A stretch of 64,000 bases of DNA from Poa pratensis (taxonomy: Eukaryota; Streptophyta; Magnoliopsida; Poales; Poaceae), in assembly GCA_947311845.1 (NCBI GenBank), contig CAMZMU010000040.1:66583564-66647563 (forward strand). The letters run 5' to 3'. How positions within the stretch are numbered: the first letter of the stretch is position 1; each line of letters starts with the position of its first letter. Shown piece by piece: positions 43,029 to 52,787 of the stretch. The notes under the pieces were generated by a model. It had not been told where the DNA came from, did not search any database, and worked only from the letters and a program-made list of their open reading frames with translations. A program made the translations under genes and the position numbers.

Positions 43029-44200
43029 CTATGTATAATAGGGGCGAAGCAGGCTGATGTTCCATGGACGCTTGGTCTCCTCTTCCGACTTGGAGCTTTT
43101 GTTCGGCTCACGCAAGTCGACGAGGTGGTAGGAGCCGTTGCCCATCGCTTTGCTAACGACGAACGGTCCTTCCCATGGTGCCGAGAGCTTGTGCATCCCT
43201 TTCGACTTTTGGATGAGCCGAAGAACCAAGTCGCCTTCCTGGAAAGAGCGACTTCTACCCGGCGGCTGTGATAGCGGCGCAGGCTTTGCTGATATATCGC
43301 CGTCCTGGAGAGTGCGAGTTCGCGAGCTTCTTCCAGGAGGTCGACGCCGACTAGGCGGGCTTCTTCATTTTCTTCCTCGTTGTAGAGGGCGACCCGAGGC
43401 GAGTCGTGCTCGAGGTCGGTGGCATGACGGCTTCCGCCCCGTACACCATGAAGAATGGCGTGTAGCCGGTGGAACGGTTTGGAGTCGTTCTGATGCCCCA
43501 GAGTACGGCTGGTAGCTCGTCCAGCCAGCAACCCGGTGTTCGCTCCAGTGGACTTGAAGTCGCGGCTTGATCCCGCACTGTCTGGTTCATTCTTTCCGCC
43601 TGCCCGTTTGATTGCGGGTGGGCGACAGACGCCAAGTCGAGACGGATGCCTTTTTGTTTGCAGAAGGCCTTCATCTCTCCTTCAGCGAAATTTGTGCCGT
43701 TGTCGGTGATGATGCTGTGCGGGTAGCCAAATCGGAAGATGAGCTTCTGGAGGAACTTGGTTGCGGTCTTGCCGTCGAGTTTCTTGATAGGTTCAACTTC
43801 GACCCATTTGGTGAACTTGTCGACTGCGACGAGCAAATGTGTCATGCCACCGCGAGCTGTTTTGAACTTGCCCACCATGTCTATTCCCCAGACTGCGAAT
43901 GGCCATGTCAGAGGGATGGTCTTCAGAGCCGCGGCGGGTAGGTGATCCTGCCGGGCGTACTTCTGGCACCCGATGCACCGACGGACGATGTCGACTGCAT
44001 CCTGATGTGCAGAGAGCCAGAAAAACCGTGCCTGAACGCCTTGGCGACCAGGTTGCGGCGCCGACGTGGTGGCCGCAATCTCCCGAGTGGATCTCATGAA
44101 GGATGCGCCTTCCCTCTCCGGCTCGACGCAGCGGAGGAAAACTCCCGATGTGCTGCGTTTGTAGAGCTCGCTGTTGATGATGGCGTAAGCTGAGGCCCGG
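43029..44200 (-). pseudogene. Gypsy integrase
   Basis: Minus strand: a zinc-binding region with CIGCQKYARQDHLPAAALKT, catalytic core with GIDMVGKF, SIITDNGTNF and HPQSNGQAERMNQT (DD35E pattern), WGIRTTPNRSTGYTPFFMVYG, then, in another phase, the C-terminal barrel (LRLIQKSKGMHKLSAPWEGP) ending LLRPYYT at 43029. At least two frameshifts. Confidence 0.9.
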
Positions 44201-44374
44201 CGCACGACTCGCCGTGCTAGGACCTCGTCGGCTGGCAGCTTTTTGGTGGTGAGGAACTCGATGTAGGGTTCCCTCCAGTCGCTTGTTTCTTGGGTTACCG
44301 CCACCAGAATTGTATCTGATGATGGCGGGTTGGCGATGTCGACTTCGGCCGGCGGGCGTACCGACGGGTTTGTG

Positions 44375-44788
44375 ATGGTCGAGGAAGACGCCGGGTGGGA
44401 CTCGGTCCCGCTTAGACCCGAAGCGAGAGAGTGCGTCAGCCGCCTCGTTCTTCCTCCGGTCGACGTGCTCCAGCTCCATGCCGGCGAAGTGGCCGCCGAC
44501 TTGATCGACGAGCCGGCGGTAAGCCGCCATGTTGGGATCATTTGCATCCCAGGTCCCCATCGTTTGCTGAACGACGAGGTCGGAATCGCCATAACATTTG
44601 ATACGGCTGACTCCCATCTCCTTGGCCACGCGTAGGCCGTGTAGGAGGGCTTCGTACTCGGCGACGTTGTTGGTGCAGGTGAAGTGTATCTGCAGCACAT
44701 ATCGCATCTTGTCGCCTTGGGGAGAAGTGAGGACGACTCCAGCCCCCGAGCCCTCATACATCTTTGACCCGTCAAAGAACAGGTCCAT
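44375..44788 (-). pseudogene. Second (archaeal-type) RNase H of the gypsy element
   Basis: MDLFFDGSKMYEGSGAGVVL, NNVAEYEALLHGLRVAKEMG, CYGDSDLVVQQ and RKNEAADALSRFGS: the D-E-D-D pattern of an aRNH domain. Its presence in addition to the retroviral-type RNase H at about 44850-45250 supports the Tat lineage. Confidence 0.85.
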
Positions 44789-44849
44789 CTGCCGGCTTCA
44801 TAGGTTGGAGCCGGCAACTGTGTCTCCATCCAGTCGACGAGGAAGTCGG

Positions 44850-46154
44850 ATAGTGACTGCGACTTGATCGCAGTGCGGGCTGCGTAGCTGAGGCCGAAAG
44901 GCTGCAGCTCGGAGGCCCATTTGGCGACGCGCCCAGTTGCCTCTCTGTTGCGGATTATTTCAGCTAGGGGAGATGAGCTGACCACCGTCATCGGGTGGCC
45001 CATGAAGTAGTGTCGCAATTTTCTTGAAGCAAAGAAAACACCGTATACAAGTTTTTGGTAATGCGGGTAACGTTGCTTCGAATCCGTCAGGACTTCGCTG
45101 ACGTAGTAAACTGGCCGCTGGACCAGTTGCTCGTGGCCTTCCTCCTTGCGCTCGACGACGACCACCGCGCTGACGACTCGGTTGGTCGCGGCGATGTAGA
45201 GGAGCATCGGCTCCTTTTCCAGTGGAGATGCGAGGATCGGCGCCTCGGCCAACGTCTTCTTGAGTGCTCAAGGCGGCGTCTGCCTCGTCGTTCCAGGTGA
45301 ACGTGTCCGACTTCTTGAGGAGCCGGTACAAGGGCATGGCCTTCTCGCCGAGTCGTGAGATGAAACGGCTGAGGGCAGCGACACAGCCTGTGAGCCGCTG
45401 CACGTCCCGGAGGTTTTCCGGCTTCTTCAGAGCTTCGATCGCCTTGATCTTCTCTGGGTTGGCTCGATGCCTCGCTCGGAGACGATGAAGCCCAGGAGCT
45501 TGCCCGCGGGTACGCCGAAGACGCATTTTTCCGGGTTGAGCTTTATCCTGTACTTGCGGAGGTTGGTGAATGTCTCCGTGAGGTCGGCAATCAGGTCCGT
45601 CTTCAGCTTGGACTTGACGACGATGTCGTCCACATATGCGTGGACGTTGCGGCCGATCTGCTCGTGCAAGCAGTTCTGTATGCACCGCTGGTAAGTCGCT
45701 CCGGCATTTTTCAAGCCGAAGGGCATGGAGACGTAACAAAACGCGCCATAGGGCGTGATGAAAGACGTCTTTCCTGGTCTTCGGGCGCCATCTTGATCTG
45801 GTGGTACCCGGAGTAGGCGTCGAGGAAGCATAGCGCCTCGCACCCTGCCGTCGAGTCGATCAGCTGATCGATGCGAGGCAATGCGAATGGATCCTTGGGA
45901 CAGGCTTTGTTCAAGCCTGTGTAGTCGATGCACATCCGCCATGTTCCGTTCTTCTTCAGAACGAGCACCGGGTTGGCAAGCCATTCCGGGTGTATGACTT
46001 CGGCGATGAACCCGGCAGCTAGGAGCCGGGCTATTTCTTCGCCAATAGCCTTCTGTCTCTCACCAGTGAAGCGACGCAGGAACTGCTTCACTGGCTTCAG
46101 CTTGGGGTCAACGTTGAGCTTGTGCTCTGCGAGCTCCCTCGGGACGCCTGGCAT
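44850..46154 (-). pseudogene. Gypsy reverse transcriptase and first RNase H
   Basis: RT: EVIHPEWLANPVLVLKKNGT, FLDAYSGYHQIKMA, FGLKNAGATYQRC and the catalytic YVDD (HAYVDDIVVKSKLKTD). Connection: RLTGCVAALSRFISRLGEKA. RNase H: LLYIAATNRVVSAVVVVE, RPVYYVSEVLTDSKQRYPHY and FMGHPMTVVSSSPLAEI. The pieces lie in three phases, with frameshifts near 45770, 45450 and 45250. Confidence 0.9.
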
Positions 46155-46502
46155 GTCAGATGGTTTCCATGCGAAGATGTCCCGATTCTCACGGAGGAAG
46201 TCGCAGAGCGCGCTTTCCTATGCGATCCATGTGCGAGCCGATCACCGCCGTCTTGGAGGAGTCGCCCTCGACCAGCGGGATGCGCTTGGTCTCCTGTGCC
46301 GACTGGAACTTGTCGCGTGAGTCCAGAGTCGGCTTCTTGACGATGGTCATGTCGTTGGGGTCGACTTGCAGCTTGAGTTGCTCCAGCTGCTCCGTGGCGA
46401 TGACGGACTCGGCAAAGACGGCGTTGCCCTTTTCGCACTCGATGGCGCGGTCGACGTCGCCGTGTACAGTGATGATGCCGTTCGGACCCGGCAGTTTCAT
46501 CT

Positions 46503-46919
46503 TCAGGTAGGCGTAGCAGGGCCTTGCCATGAATTTGGCAAAGGCGGGTCGCCCAGGATCGCGTGGTAGGAACTACGGAAGTTCACCACCTCGAACCAGA
46601 TCTTCTCGAGCCGGAAGTTCTTGGCGGTGCCGAAGACGACGTCGAGTGCGATTTTGCCTAGCGGGTAGGCCTTCTTTCCCGGGACGATGCCGTGGAAGGT
46701 GGTGATGGTGGGGACTAGCTGTTCGTCACGCAATTTCATGCGTTGGAACGTCTCGTAGTAGAGGATGTTGATGCTCGACCCTCCGTCCATCAATGTCTTG
46801 GTCAAGATGTAGCCCTTGACCTGGGGCGCGACCACCAGAGCGAATTTGCCCGGGTAATCGACGCGGGGGGGTGGTCTTGACGGCTCCATGTGATCGGCTG
46901 CTCTGACCAGTCGAGCCAC
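46503..46919 (-). pseudogene. Gypsy aspartic protease region
   Basis: HMEPSRPPPRVDYPGKFALV leads to LMDGGSSINILYYETF, the D-G-(G)-S active-site motif of Tat-type proteases, followed by GIVPGKKAYPLGKIALDVVF and SYHAILGDPPLPN. A phase change separates it from the downstream RT. Confidence 0.8.
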
Positions 46920-47260
46920 TGGGGCACGTCTGGCAGAGTCGCGTGGACGGCGCGCCGTATGACCTTCTCCTCCCGCCTGGAATCGAGGCCGACGAAGGTG
47001 TGGCCCATGAAGCCGGCAGTGGGAGGCATGCCCTGCTGCTGCTCACCGTCGTCGTCTCCGTCGGGTGCCCGCTTCTTGGCACCGTCTTGGCCTTGACGAT
47101 TTCTGCAGTCCAGCTGCACTCGTCAGTGTGTGGCCGGCTGGCTTGCCGGGTAGGCTATGATACCTACACGGCATGGCCAGGATCTCCGTGGCGGTGAGCT
47201 TCTTTCGCGGGAAGTTGCCGCGTTGGCTCTTGAAGCCGCGGCCCCCCGCAGCCGTGGCGG

Positions 47261-49463
47261 CTACAAGCTCGGAGCCGCCGTCACCCTTGCGTTATGAGCG
47301 CTGGAGTGCTTGGCCTTGCTCTTGTTTTTGCCGCCTTTCTTCTCGTCGTCGTCCTCCTCGGAGTCGTCCTTGGTGACGTCGGACTCGGCGTACTTGTGCA
47401 CGATGGCGAGTAGCTGGCCCATCGTCATGTCGCCCTTGTGCGAGCGCCGCAGCTTCTGCTTGAGCGACTCGAAGGTGGTGTTGTCCTCGAGGTGGGAGTG
47501 CACCGTGTCGACGCTGAGGTGTTCTGCCGAGTTGATGAGGTCGGCGACTCGGCGATACCACTTTCTAGTGGACTCGCCCTCCTTCTGGACGCAGCGCTTG
47601 AGGTCCTCGACCGTGGCCGGGCGCTTGCAGGTCCCTCGAAGTTGGTGATGAAGAGCCTCTTCAACTCGCCCCAGGAGTTGACGCTGTTCCTGGGGAGGTT
47701 GTTGAGCCAAGTGCGAGCCGTTCCCTCAAGCATGAGAGGAAAATAGCGCGCACAACAGAGCGAAGATGCGTTCTGGATGCTCATGGCGGCCAAGTAGTCC
47801 TGGACCCAAGTTTCCGGGTTCATGGCAGCGTTGTACTTGGGCGCCTCTCTCGGTCCTTTGAAGCTGCTAGGGAAACGCTCGCCTCTGATGGCGGGTCCAA
47901 AGCATCTAGGGCCGACGTCGTCGTCGTCGTTGTTGTTGCGCGTCGCCTCGGCGCGCTTGTCGTTGAGGTGGTGGCGCAGATCCGGAGCGGAGTGATTGGA
48001 GCGCGCCTGCGCCTGGTTGTTGTTGATGGTGTGCCGGGCGTCGTTGCGGGCGAGCCGAGGCGGGTTGCCTCCAGCCCTCGCGTTGCTCGACACTGCCGGC
48101 TCCTCGTGCCGACTGCGTGGCGGCTGTGGGGCAGCGTCACGCCTGGGGGAACCCTTGTTTCCCTGGCTTCGGTGTGGTGCCGAGGCCGTTTTCTCGCTGG
48201 GTGGCGATCTGGAGTAGAGCTTGCCGTCGGATTGCGACATGTTCTCCTGCAGCTCCAGCGCCTTGTCCACCAGCTTGCACCCCTTGCTCCAGTAGGGGTT
48301 GTCCTTGACCCGGATCCTCTTGAAGAGAGAGGCGGCGGCAGTCATGCAATCGACTGGGGTGCCGAAGACGCGAGGTCGGCGTCGTCGTCGCTCCGCGGCT
48401 GGGGTTGAGGACGAGCCGGGTTCGGAGGAGGCCGCGGCGCCGGAGGCGGCATCGCCGGGCGAGGTTGAGGCGGAGCTTGACTCGAGCCGCCGGGCTGGGC
48501 CCTGCGGCACTCGTCACGCTGCCTCTCCAGCTCTGTCTCGCGCGCAAAGGCGTTGTCGAGCGCGCGAGTTGGTGCATCAGGGTTAAGCCGCGATTTGCGG
48601 TTTTTGTGATGCCGAGTGACCGCGGAGAGAGCGGTCGACTGAGCATCGACCTCCAGCTCCTTCTGGCGGATCTCCTCCTGCTGGAGGGCCATCTTCCGGC
48701 GCAGCTGCTCGAGCTGCGTTGCCTGGTCGACGACGTTCGCCGGCGTGATCGGGGTGCTGAGCGGGTCAGCCACCCGACCTGCTTGTCCTCGCAGGGCGGC
48801 GAGAGATTCGTCGCGTTGCTGCTTTTCGCGAGCCTCCTGCTCGCGCCGTGCCTGGTCGCGCTGCTTCTGCGCGTTGGCCTCCTTGTGGCGGCGTTTGCTG
48901 CCGCGGGTTTGGCGGCAGCAGAGTTTGCCGCCTCGCCCGTCATGTAGATGTGGGCGGGTGTCGCCGTGCCGTCCGAGGCCAGATCGGTCGAGCCCTCCGA
49001 CTCGTAGTCGAGAACGGGCAAGATCGACCCGTGTCGTCGTCGTTCGAGATCTGGACGGTCTCGGCAGATGGGGCGGGTGCGAAGTGGTTCGCAACCGCGG
49101 TGTCGATGGCGGCTTCGTCAAGCGGTCGACGGGGGAGGAAGTACCGTTGTAGTTGTTGGCGACTCCTTCCTCGTCCGAGCCGCAGAAGCCGACGTAGGCG
49201 GTGACAGCGGTCCCGAACGGGATAGCCATCGCGCGAGTGATCGGGGCGTAGTTGGGCCTGCCCCAAGTGTGTGGATCGGCGACGTAGCCGATCCCTCCGT
49301 GCTCGAAGTAGCTGCCGGTGACGATGTCACCGCGACCCGACATGGCTTGAGGGCTGAAGTAGACGCCAGTGCCGGGTTCAGGACTCTCCATGAAGTAAAT
49401 TCCAGCGATCGCTGGCCCCACGGTGGGCGCCAACTGTCGTGGGGTAATCACGGCAGATGCCAT
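47261..49463 (-). pseudogene. Gypsy gag
   Basis: An open frame begins with ATG inside the 5' LTR (49461-49463), crosses the primer site and continues through MESPEPGTGVYFSPQ to a Gln/Glu/Arg-rich coiled coil (LEQLRRKMALQQEEIRQKEL). After phase changes comes the capsid-type domain (YLAAMSIQNASSLCCARYFP; GTARTWLNNLPRNSVNSWGE; KWYRRVADLINSAEHLS) and a Lys/Asp-rich end. Frameshifts near 48450 and 47640 disable it. Confidence 0.85.
49417..49434 (-). other. Primer-binding site of the gypsy element
   Basis: Directly inside the 5' LTR the minus strand reads GTTGGCGCCCACCGTGGG. TGGCGCC-type sites are usual in plant gypsy elements; I do not assign the tRNA. Confidence 0.65.
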
Positions 49464-49968
49464 ACGGGGTGGCTTAACTCGGGTGTGAGCCAGGCGACGT
49501 AGGATTCACAGAGAGGTTGCACACGCAGAGTTTACCCAGGTTCGGCCCCTCTGTATGAGGTAAAGACCTACTCCTGCTTGTATGTATTTGGATCTGAATG
49601 GGGTGTACAATGGTGTGCGCACCAGAGCTTGCGGGTGCTCCGGAGGCTATGGAATGAGATGAGTCTGCCTCTAGGGTTGCTCCTTGCCGGCTTTATATAG
49701 GGAGCCGGCTAGGGTTTACAGGGAATGACGGGTTCCGCTGGCGGCGCTAGCTATCCTGCCTACAAGTGCGGCTTCGTGGAGCGCACTCTTCGGGATACAC
49801 AATCGCAGACTGATTCGAAGATATCTGCTGCCGCCTCCCCGAGCCGTCATACCGGGATCCTCGGGGACCCGGTATCCTGGAAGATGTACATCGGGTGGGC
49901 TTTGGGCCACCCGGCCTTGAGGGCCGACTCGGGGTCCTGGGCCTACCCGGTTGGGCACCCCCCCATCA
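49435..49968 (-). repeat. 5' LTR of the gypsy element
   Basis: 534 bp, TGTCGTGGGG...CCCCATCA, with TATATAAAG on the minus strand near 49691. About eleven substitutions and one 1-bp indel against 37970-38502 (manual count). Confidence 0.9.
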
Positions 49969-50028
49969 CCAGGCGCGCACGAACTGCCGAGGTCTTACGC
50001 ATCCCTCGGCAGTTCCAACATATGATGA

Positions 50029-51234
50029 TCATTGCTCCCGGCGGCGCCCGTCGAACGAGCCCGCTGATGAATTTGATTGAGTTTGTGAAGTTCCACTGTC
50101 CCCCTTCCGCCTCTTCCTGGTTTCTGTAGTGTTGGTCACATCCGCCTCAGCTGCGGCTTTATCCACAGCCACCAATTCATTACCCAAAGCCTCCGGAGGT
50201 ATCTCATCCGAATTTTTCAAGGCCAGACACTTTCTTGATATTTTTTCTTTTTCAGTCACAGTCGCGTCCCCTCTTTTGATAGGGCTAGTAGCTGTGTCTT
50301 TTGTATCTTCGCTTTCTTTCTCATGATCTTTACTTCGTTCTGGATGGTGACGCCAATCGAAGTAAGAACCTCTACCACCAAAATCTCTTCCACCTCGACG
50401 TCCCCCATTATCAAAAGCTCTAGTTCCAGTAGGAACCCTTCGACCACGCCAAGTCTCCCATTCGGCTCGCAGCCATTCTCCCCACTTGAGCTTGGTCACA
50501 TCATGCTCGCCAGTACCACATTCGGTATAGGAGTAACCAAAGTGGCCGCATGCCCCACAAAACCTTGAAAATTTCTCATACTTGACAGTGTAGAACTCCC
50601 TTTGGCCGTTTCTGGAGATTGTAACGAATCTCGTGACCACATTACGAACATCAACCTTAGCTCGAACCCTGACAAAATTACCAACTCCTGCAAGTTCTGT
50701 TTCCACCTTGTCCACCTTCCCTATCTTCCTCTCTGCCAAGTTTTTAATCAGATTTTCCTTCCTATACCCTGGTGGCAAGTTGTGGATTTGAACCCACACA
50801 GCAAGCAAATTTAAATCTACAGAATTGAACGGCGAAATCCCATCGTAGGGTTCGATGATCACCGCGTTCTGTCTGAACAGCCAAGGGCCAGCTTCCGTTA
50901 CCTTAAGCCAATCTCCCAAGCATGAGCACTGGATCGTAAACAGGTTGTCCTCCAAGGCGCTGATCTTCACTTCCCTCGCCGGAGACCATGCATTGCGCAT
51001 ATGTTGCTCAAACGTTTGGACACTAAAGGGGTTAGAGGTGTGTACCCGGGCGAGCGCCAACCACTTCAATCCTGTAGGCGGCGCATCCTCTACTTCCTCC
51101 AGCACCAGATCGTCGATCTCCTCTTCATCAAACCCTAGTCTCTGCAACATCTCATCGATTGGTCCGGGCTTGCTTCCTGATCCGCTTGCCCAATTTCCAG
51201 CCATACTCTCGTCGGAAGCCGCCGCCGCCGCCAT
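50029..51234 (-). CDS. LINE-1 ORF1, DUF4283 and zinc-knuckle protein
   Basis: 401 codons from ATG (51232-51234) to TGA (50029-50031), uninterrupted. Domains: acidic N-terminus (MLQRLGFDEEEIDDLVLEEV), DUF4283 RNA-binding region at ~50-190 (WLALARVHTSNPFSVQTFEQ; LFTIQCSCLGDWLKVTEAGP; LNLLAVWVQIHNLPPGYRKE), zinc knuckle CGACGHFGYSYTEC at about 230-245, and a charged, disordered C-terminus. It would coat LINE RNA and accompany it to the target site. The ORF2 start codon overlaps its stop (ATGA). The frame is intact although ORF2 is ruined. Confidence 0.8.
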   Translation of the reverse strand: MAAAAASDESMAGNWASGSGSKPGPIDEMLQRLGFDEEEIDDLVLEEVEDAPPTGLKWLALARVHTSNPFSVQTFEQHMRNAWSPAREVKISALEDNLFTIQCSCLGDWLKVTEAGPWLFRQNAVIIEPYDGISPFNSVDLNLLAVWVQIHNLPPGYRKENLIKNLAERKIGKVDKVETELAGVGNFVRVRAKVDVRNVVTRFVTISRNGQREFYTVKYEKFSRFCGACGHFGYSYTECGTGEHDVTKLKWGEWLRAEWETWRGRRVPTGTRAFDNGGRRGGRDFGGRGSYFDWRHHPERSKDHEKESEDTKDTATSPIKRGDATVTEKEKISRKCLALKNSDEIPPEALGNELVAVDKAAAEADVTNTTETRKRRKGDSGTSQTQSNSSAGSFDGRRREQ

Positions 51235-51456
51235 CTTGGTTCGTGTCACGCAGCACCAGACCAACGAGGTGATTCACATGAGCCTCTCTGATCGCGATCC
51301 ACGGTGGTAATATGGATGAGAACGTGTTGATTCAATGGCGGAATCAAATTAGATTTGGAAAAGAAATCGAAACCCTAGTCGCCTAGGTCTGAAACCCTAG
51401 TCGCCTAAGTCGCTCAGCCCGTGTTGTGACTTTGCGTCCCGGTGGAGATGCTCTTA

Positions 51457-51774
51457 GATGAAGTCATACGTGTATTTGAGCAAGTGCCATCTAAAGTTAG
51501 AATGAACCCGAGGCTTCGACCAGTACATGCATGATGGGCCCACGGTTTTCTCGACTTGCACAAGTGCACATGTAGATTCCCAGGCATTTTCATGTTAGTT
51601 CGTTCAGGACAAAAACGAAACATGGCACGCAAGTTCACTAAAGGTTGGGGTGAACGATTATAAGAAGGAGGGCTGGACCAATAATGCAGATCTGTGGTAA
51701 ATCACTGCATTTTTTTAGGGTGTCTTATTTCTTTTAGCAATTTTTTTGATGGTGTCTGCATTCTTAGTCGATGG
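51457..51774. other. Intergenic before the OTU gene
   Basis: No coding or repeat structure recognised. It is the right flank of the compound Harbinger insertion. Confidence 0.35.
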
Positions 51775-52787
51775 GCCATGCATCCTAAGCCCCAACCCCT
51801 AACGGTCCAACCCTTGAAGCTTGACAGGCCCATCCCTACCTTCCTTCGTCGTCCTAGTTGGTTCTCGAATCATCTCGAGCCTGGAAACCCCAGTTTTCCC
51901 CTTCCTCACTGCAGCTCCATCCCTTTTGCTCCTCCTCCTGCCGCCATTGTTCCGTCTCGAAGTAAACCCCTGCTTTGGTCCGTTGCCCCGCCTAAGCGTT
52001 TCAACTCTCTCTCACTTCTCCCCACAACCCAAGGAAGGAAGCAATTCTTATAGACCTCGCCGTCCCCCGCTCCTTCCCGTTCGCCTGCGTAATCGGGAAT
52101 TCGCTCATTCCGGCGGTACTGTACGCTTTTATCTCGTCTAATTGTTGTTACTGCTCTTTGTTATTTCGTAAGAATTTGGATTTAAAAGTGATGTTACCTT
52201 ACCTGCATTTTCGTACATTTGTTTGCTGCATTTGTGAGTAGAGCGATGGGGCTATGGTTGACATCATATGCCATCTGCCGTTTTGGATGCGGTCCATGGT
52301 TGCGTGCATATCTATTGCCGAGGAAAATCCGAGAATGTGATAACATCTGAATATTGGGGGCAACACTCTAATGATAATCCTTGGCCTTCCATATTAAAAT
52401 GTTCGGAAATTATAATCTAGATTTTCGTGTTTCGTCAAGATGACATGAATTCAAATTATCTAGAGCAAACAAAGAATACCACCATTGTGTTGTTTAGTCG
52501 GCAAATCAAGACATTTCTAGTCCAGAACTTCAGTAAGCAAATGTTTGGAGTACATATGTGCGGTAATCTAAAATACTTGTTGTGGATAGTGTATCGGCTG
52601 AATACATTATTAGTTCTTGATGTTCACCGCTGCGTATTACTATTGTCAACTGTATTTGGATTGATCTGCTTAGTCTGTATCATTGTCTTATTTTAATTAT
52701 ATATAAGTCTAAAACAGTCGTATCCTGTTACATCAGTTCTTACATGTCATTTGTCTGCATTTGCGCAGCTGACACTGTTTGAACTGG
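51775..52787 (+). promoter_or_regulatory. Promoter and 5' UTR region of the OTU gene
   Basis: A site II-type GGCCCA at 51827-51832 precedes a C/T-rich stretch (about 51850-52100) that looks like a first, untranslated exon. A plausible donor follows GGCG/GTACTG near 52116, and an acceptor TTGCGCAG at ~52768 leads into the coding exon. The intervening AT-rich ~650 bp would be a 5' UTR intron. Inferred from composition and splice-like signals only. Confidence 0.4.

Larger units (their letters stand above)
37970..49968 (-). mobile_element. Ty3/gypsy element of the Tat (dual RNase H) type
   Basis: 12.0 kb with LTRs at 37970-38502 and 49435-49968, TSD CCAGG (37965-37969 and 49969-49973). The minus-strand order is gag, protease, RT, RNase H, a second (archaeal-type) RNase H, integrase; then a plus-strand accessory gene before the 3' LTR. 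The additional RNase H and an extra ORF between pol and the 3' LTR are features of the Tat/Retand/Ogre lineage. Coding frames are broken by frameshifts, so it is not autonomous. By eye the LTRs differ at about 11 of 533 positions. Confidence 0.9.
30965..51437 (-). mobile_element. Long L1-type LINE, near full length (LINE-1)
   Basis: The 18-bp TSD CCCGGTGGAGATGCTCTT (30947-30964 and 51438-51455) flanks the LINE, whose minus-strand 3' end is poly(A) (T-run at 30963-30972). Without the CACTA and gypsy insertions it is about 5.6 kb: ORF1 (51234-50029), then ORF2 from 50032 with endonuclease, reverse transcriptase, zf-RVT and a C-terminal RNase H. It inserted into the right TIR of the Harbinger-type element. 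ORF2 has several stops, so it is inactive. Confidence 0.9.
27578..51453 (-). mobile_element. Harbinger-type element expanded by nested insertions
   Basis: The ends are GAGCATCTCCACCG at 27578 and its exact complement CGGTGGAGATGCTC ending at 51453; the flanking trinucleotides are CTA and TTA (TSD with one change). The element proper is only about 1.8 kb (27578-27600 plus 29189-30964, continuing after the LINE TSD at 51438-51453). The rest is a MULE (27601-29188) and a LINE (30965-51437) that carries further insertions. Subterminal repeats such as GGTCAATTGGAGGCCCCGGT are visible at 30913-30952. It carries one ORF, listed separately. Confidence 0.8.
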
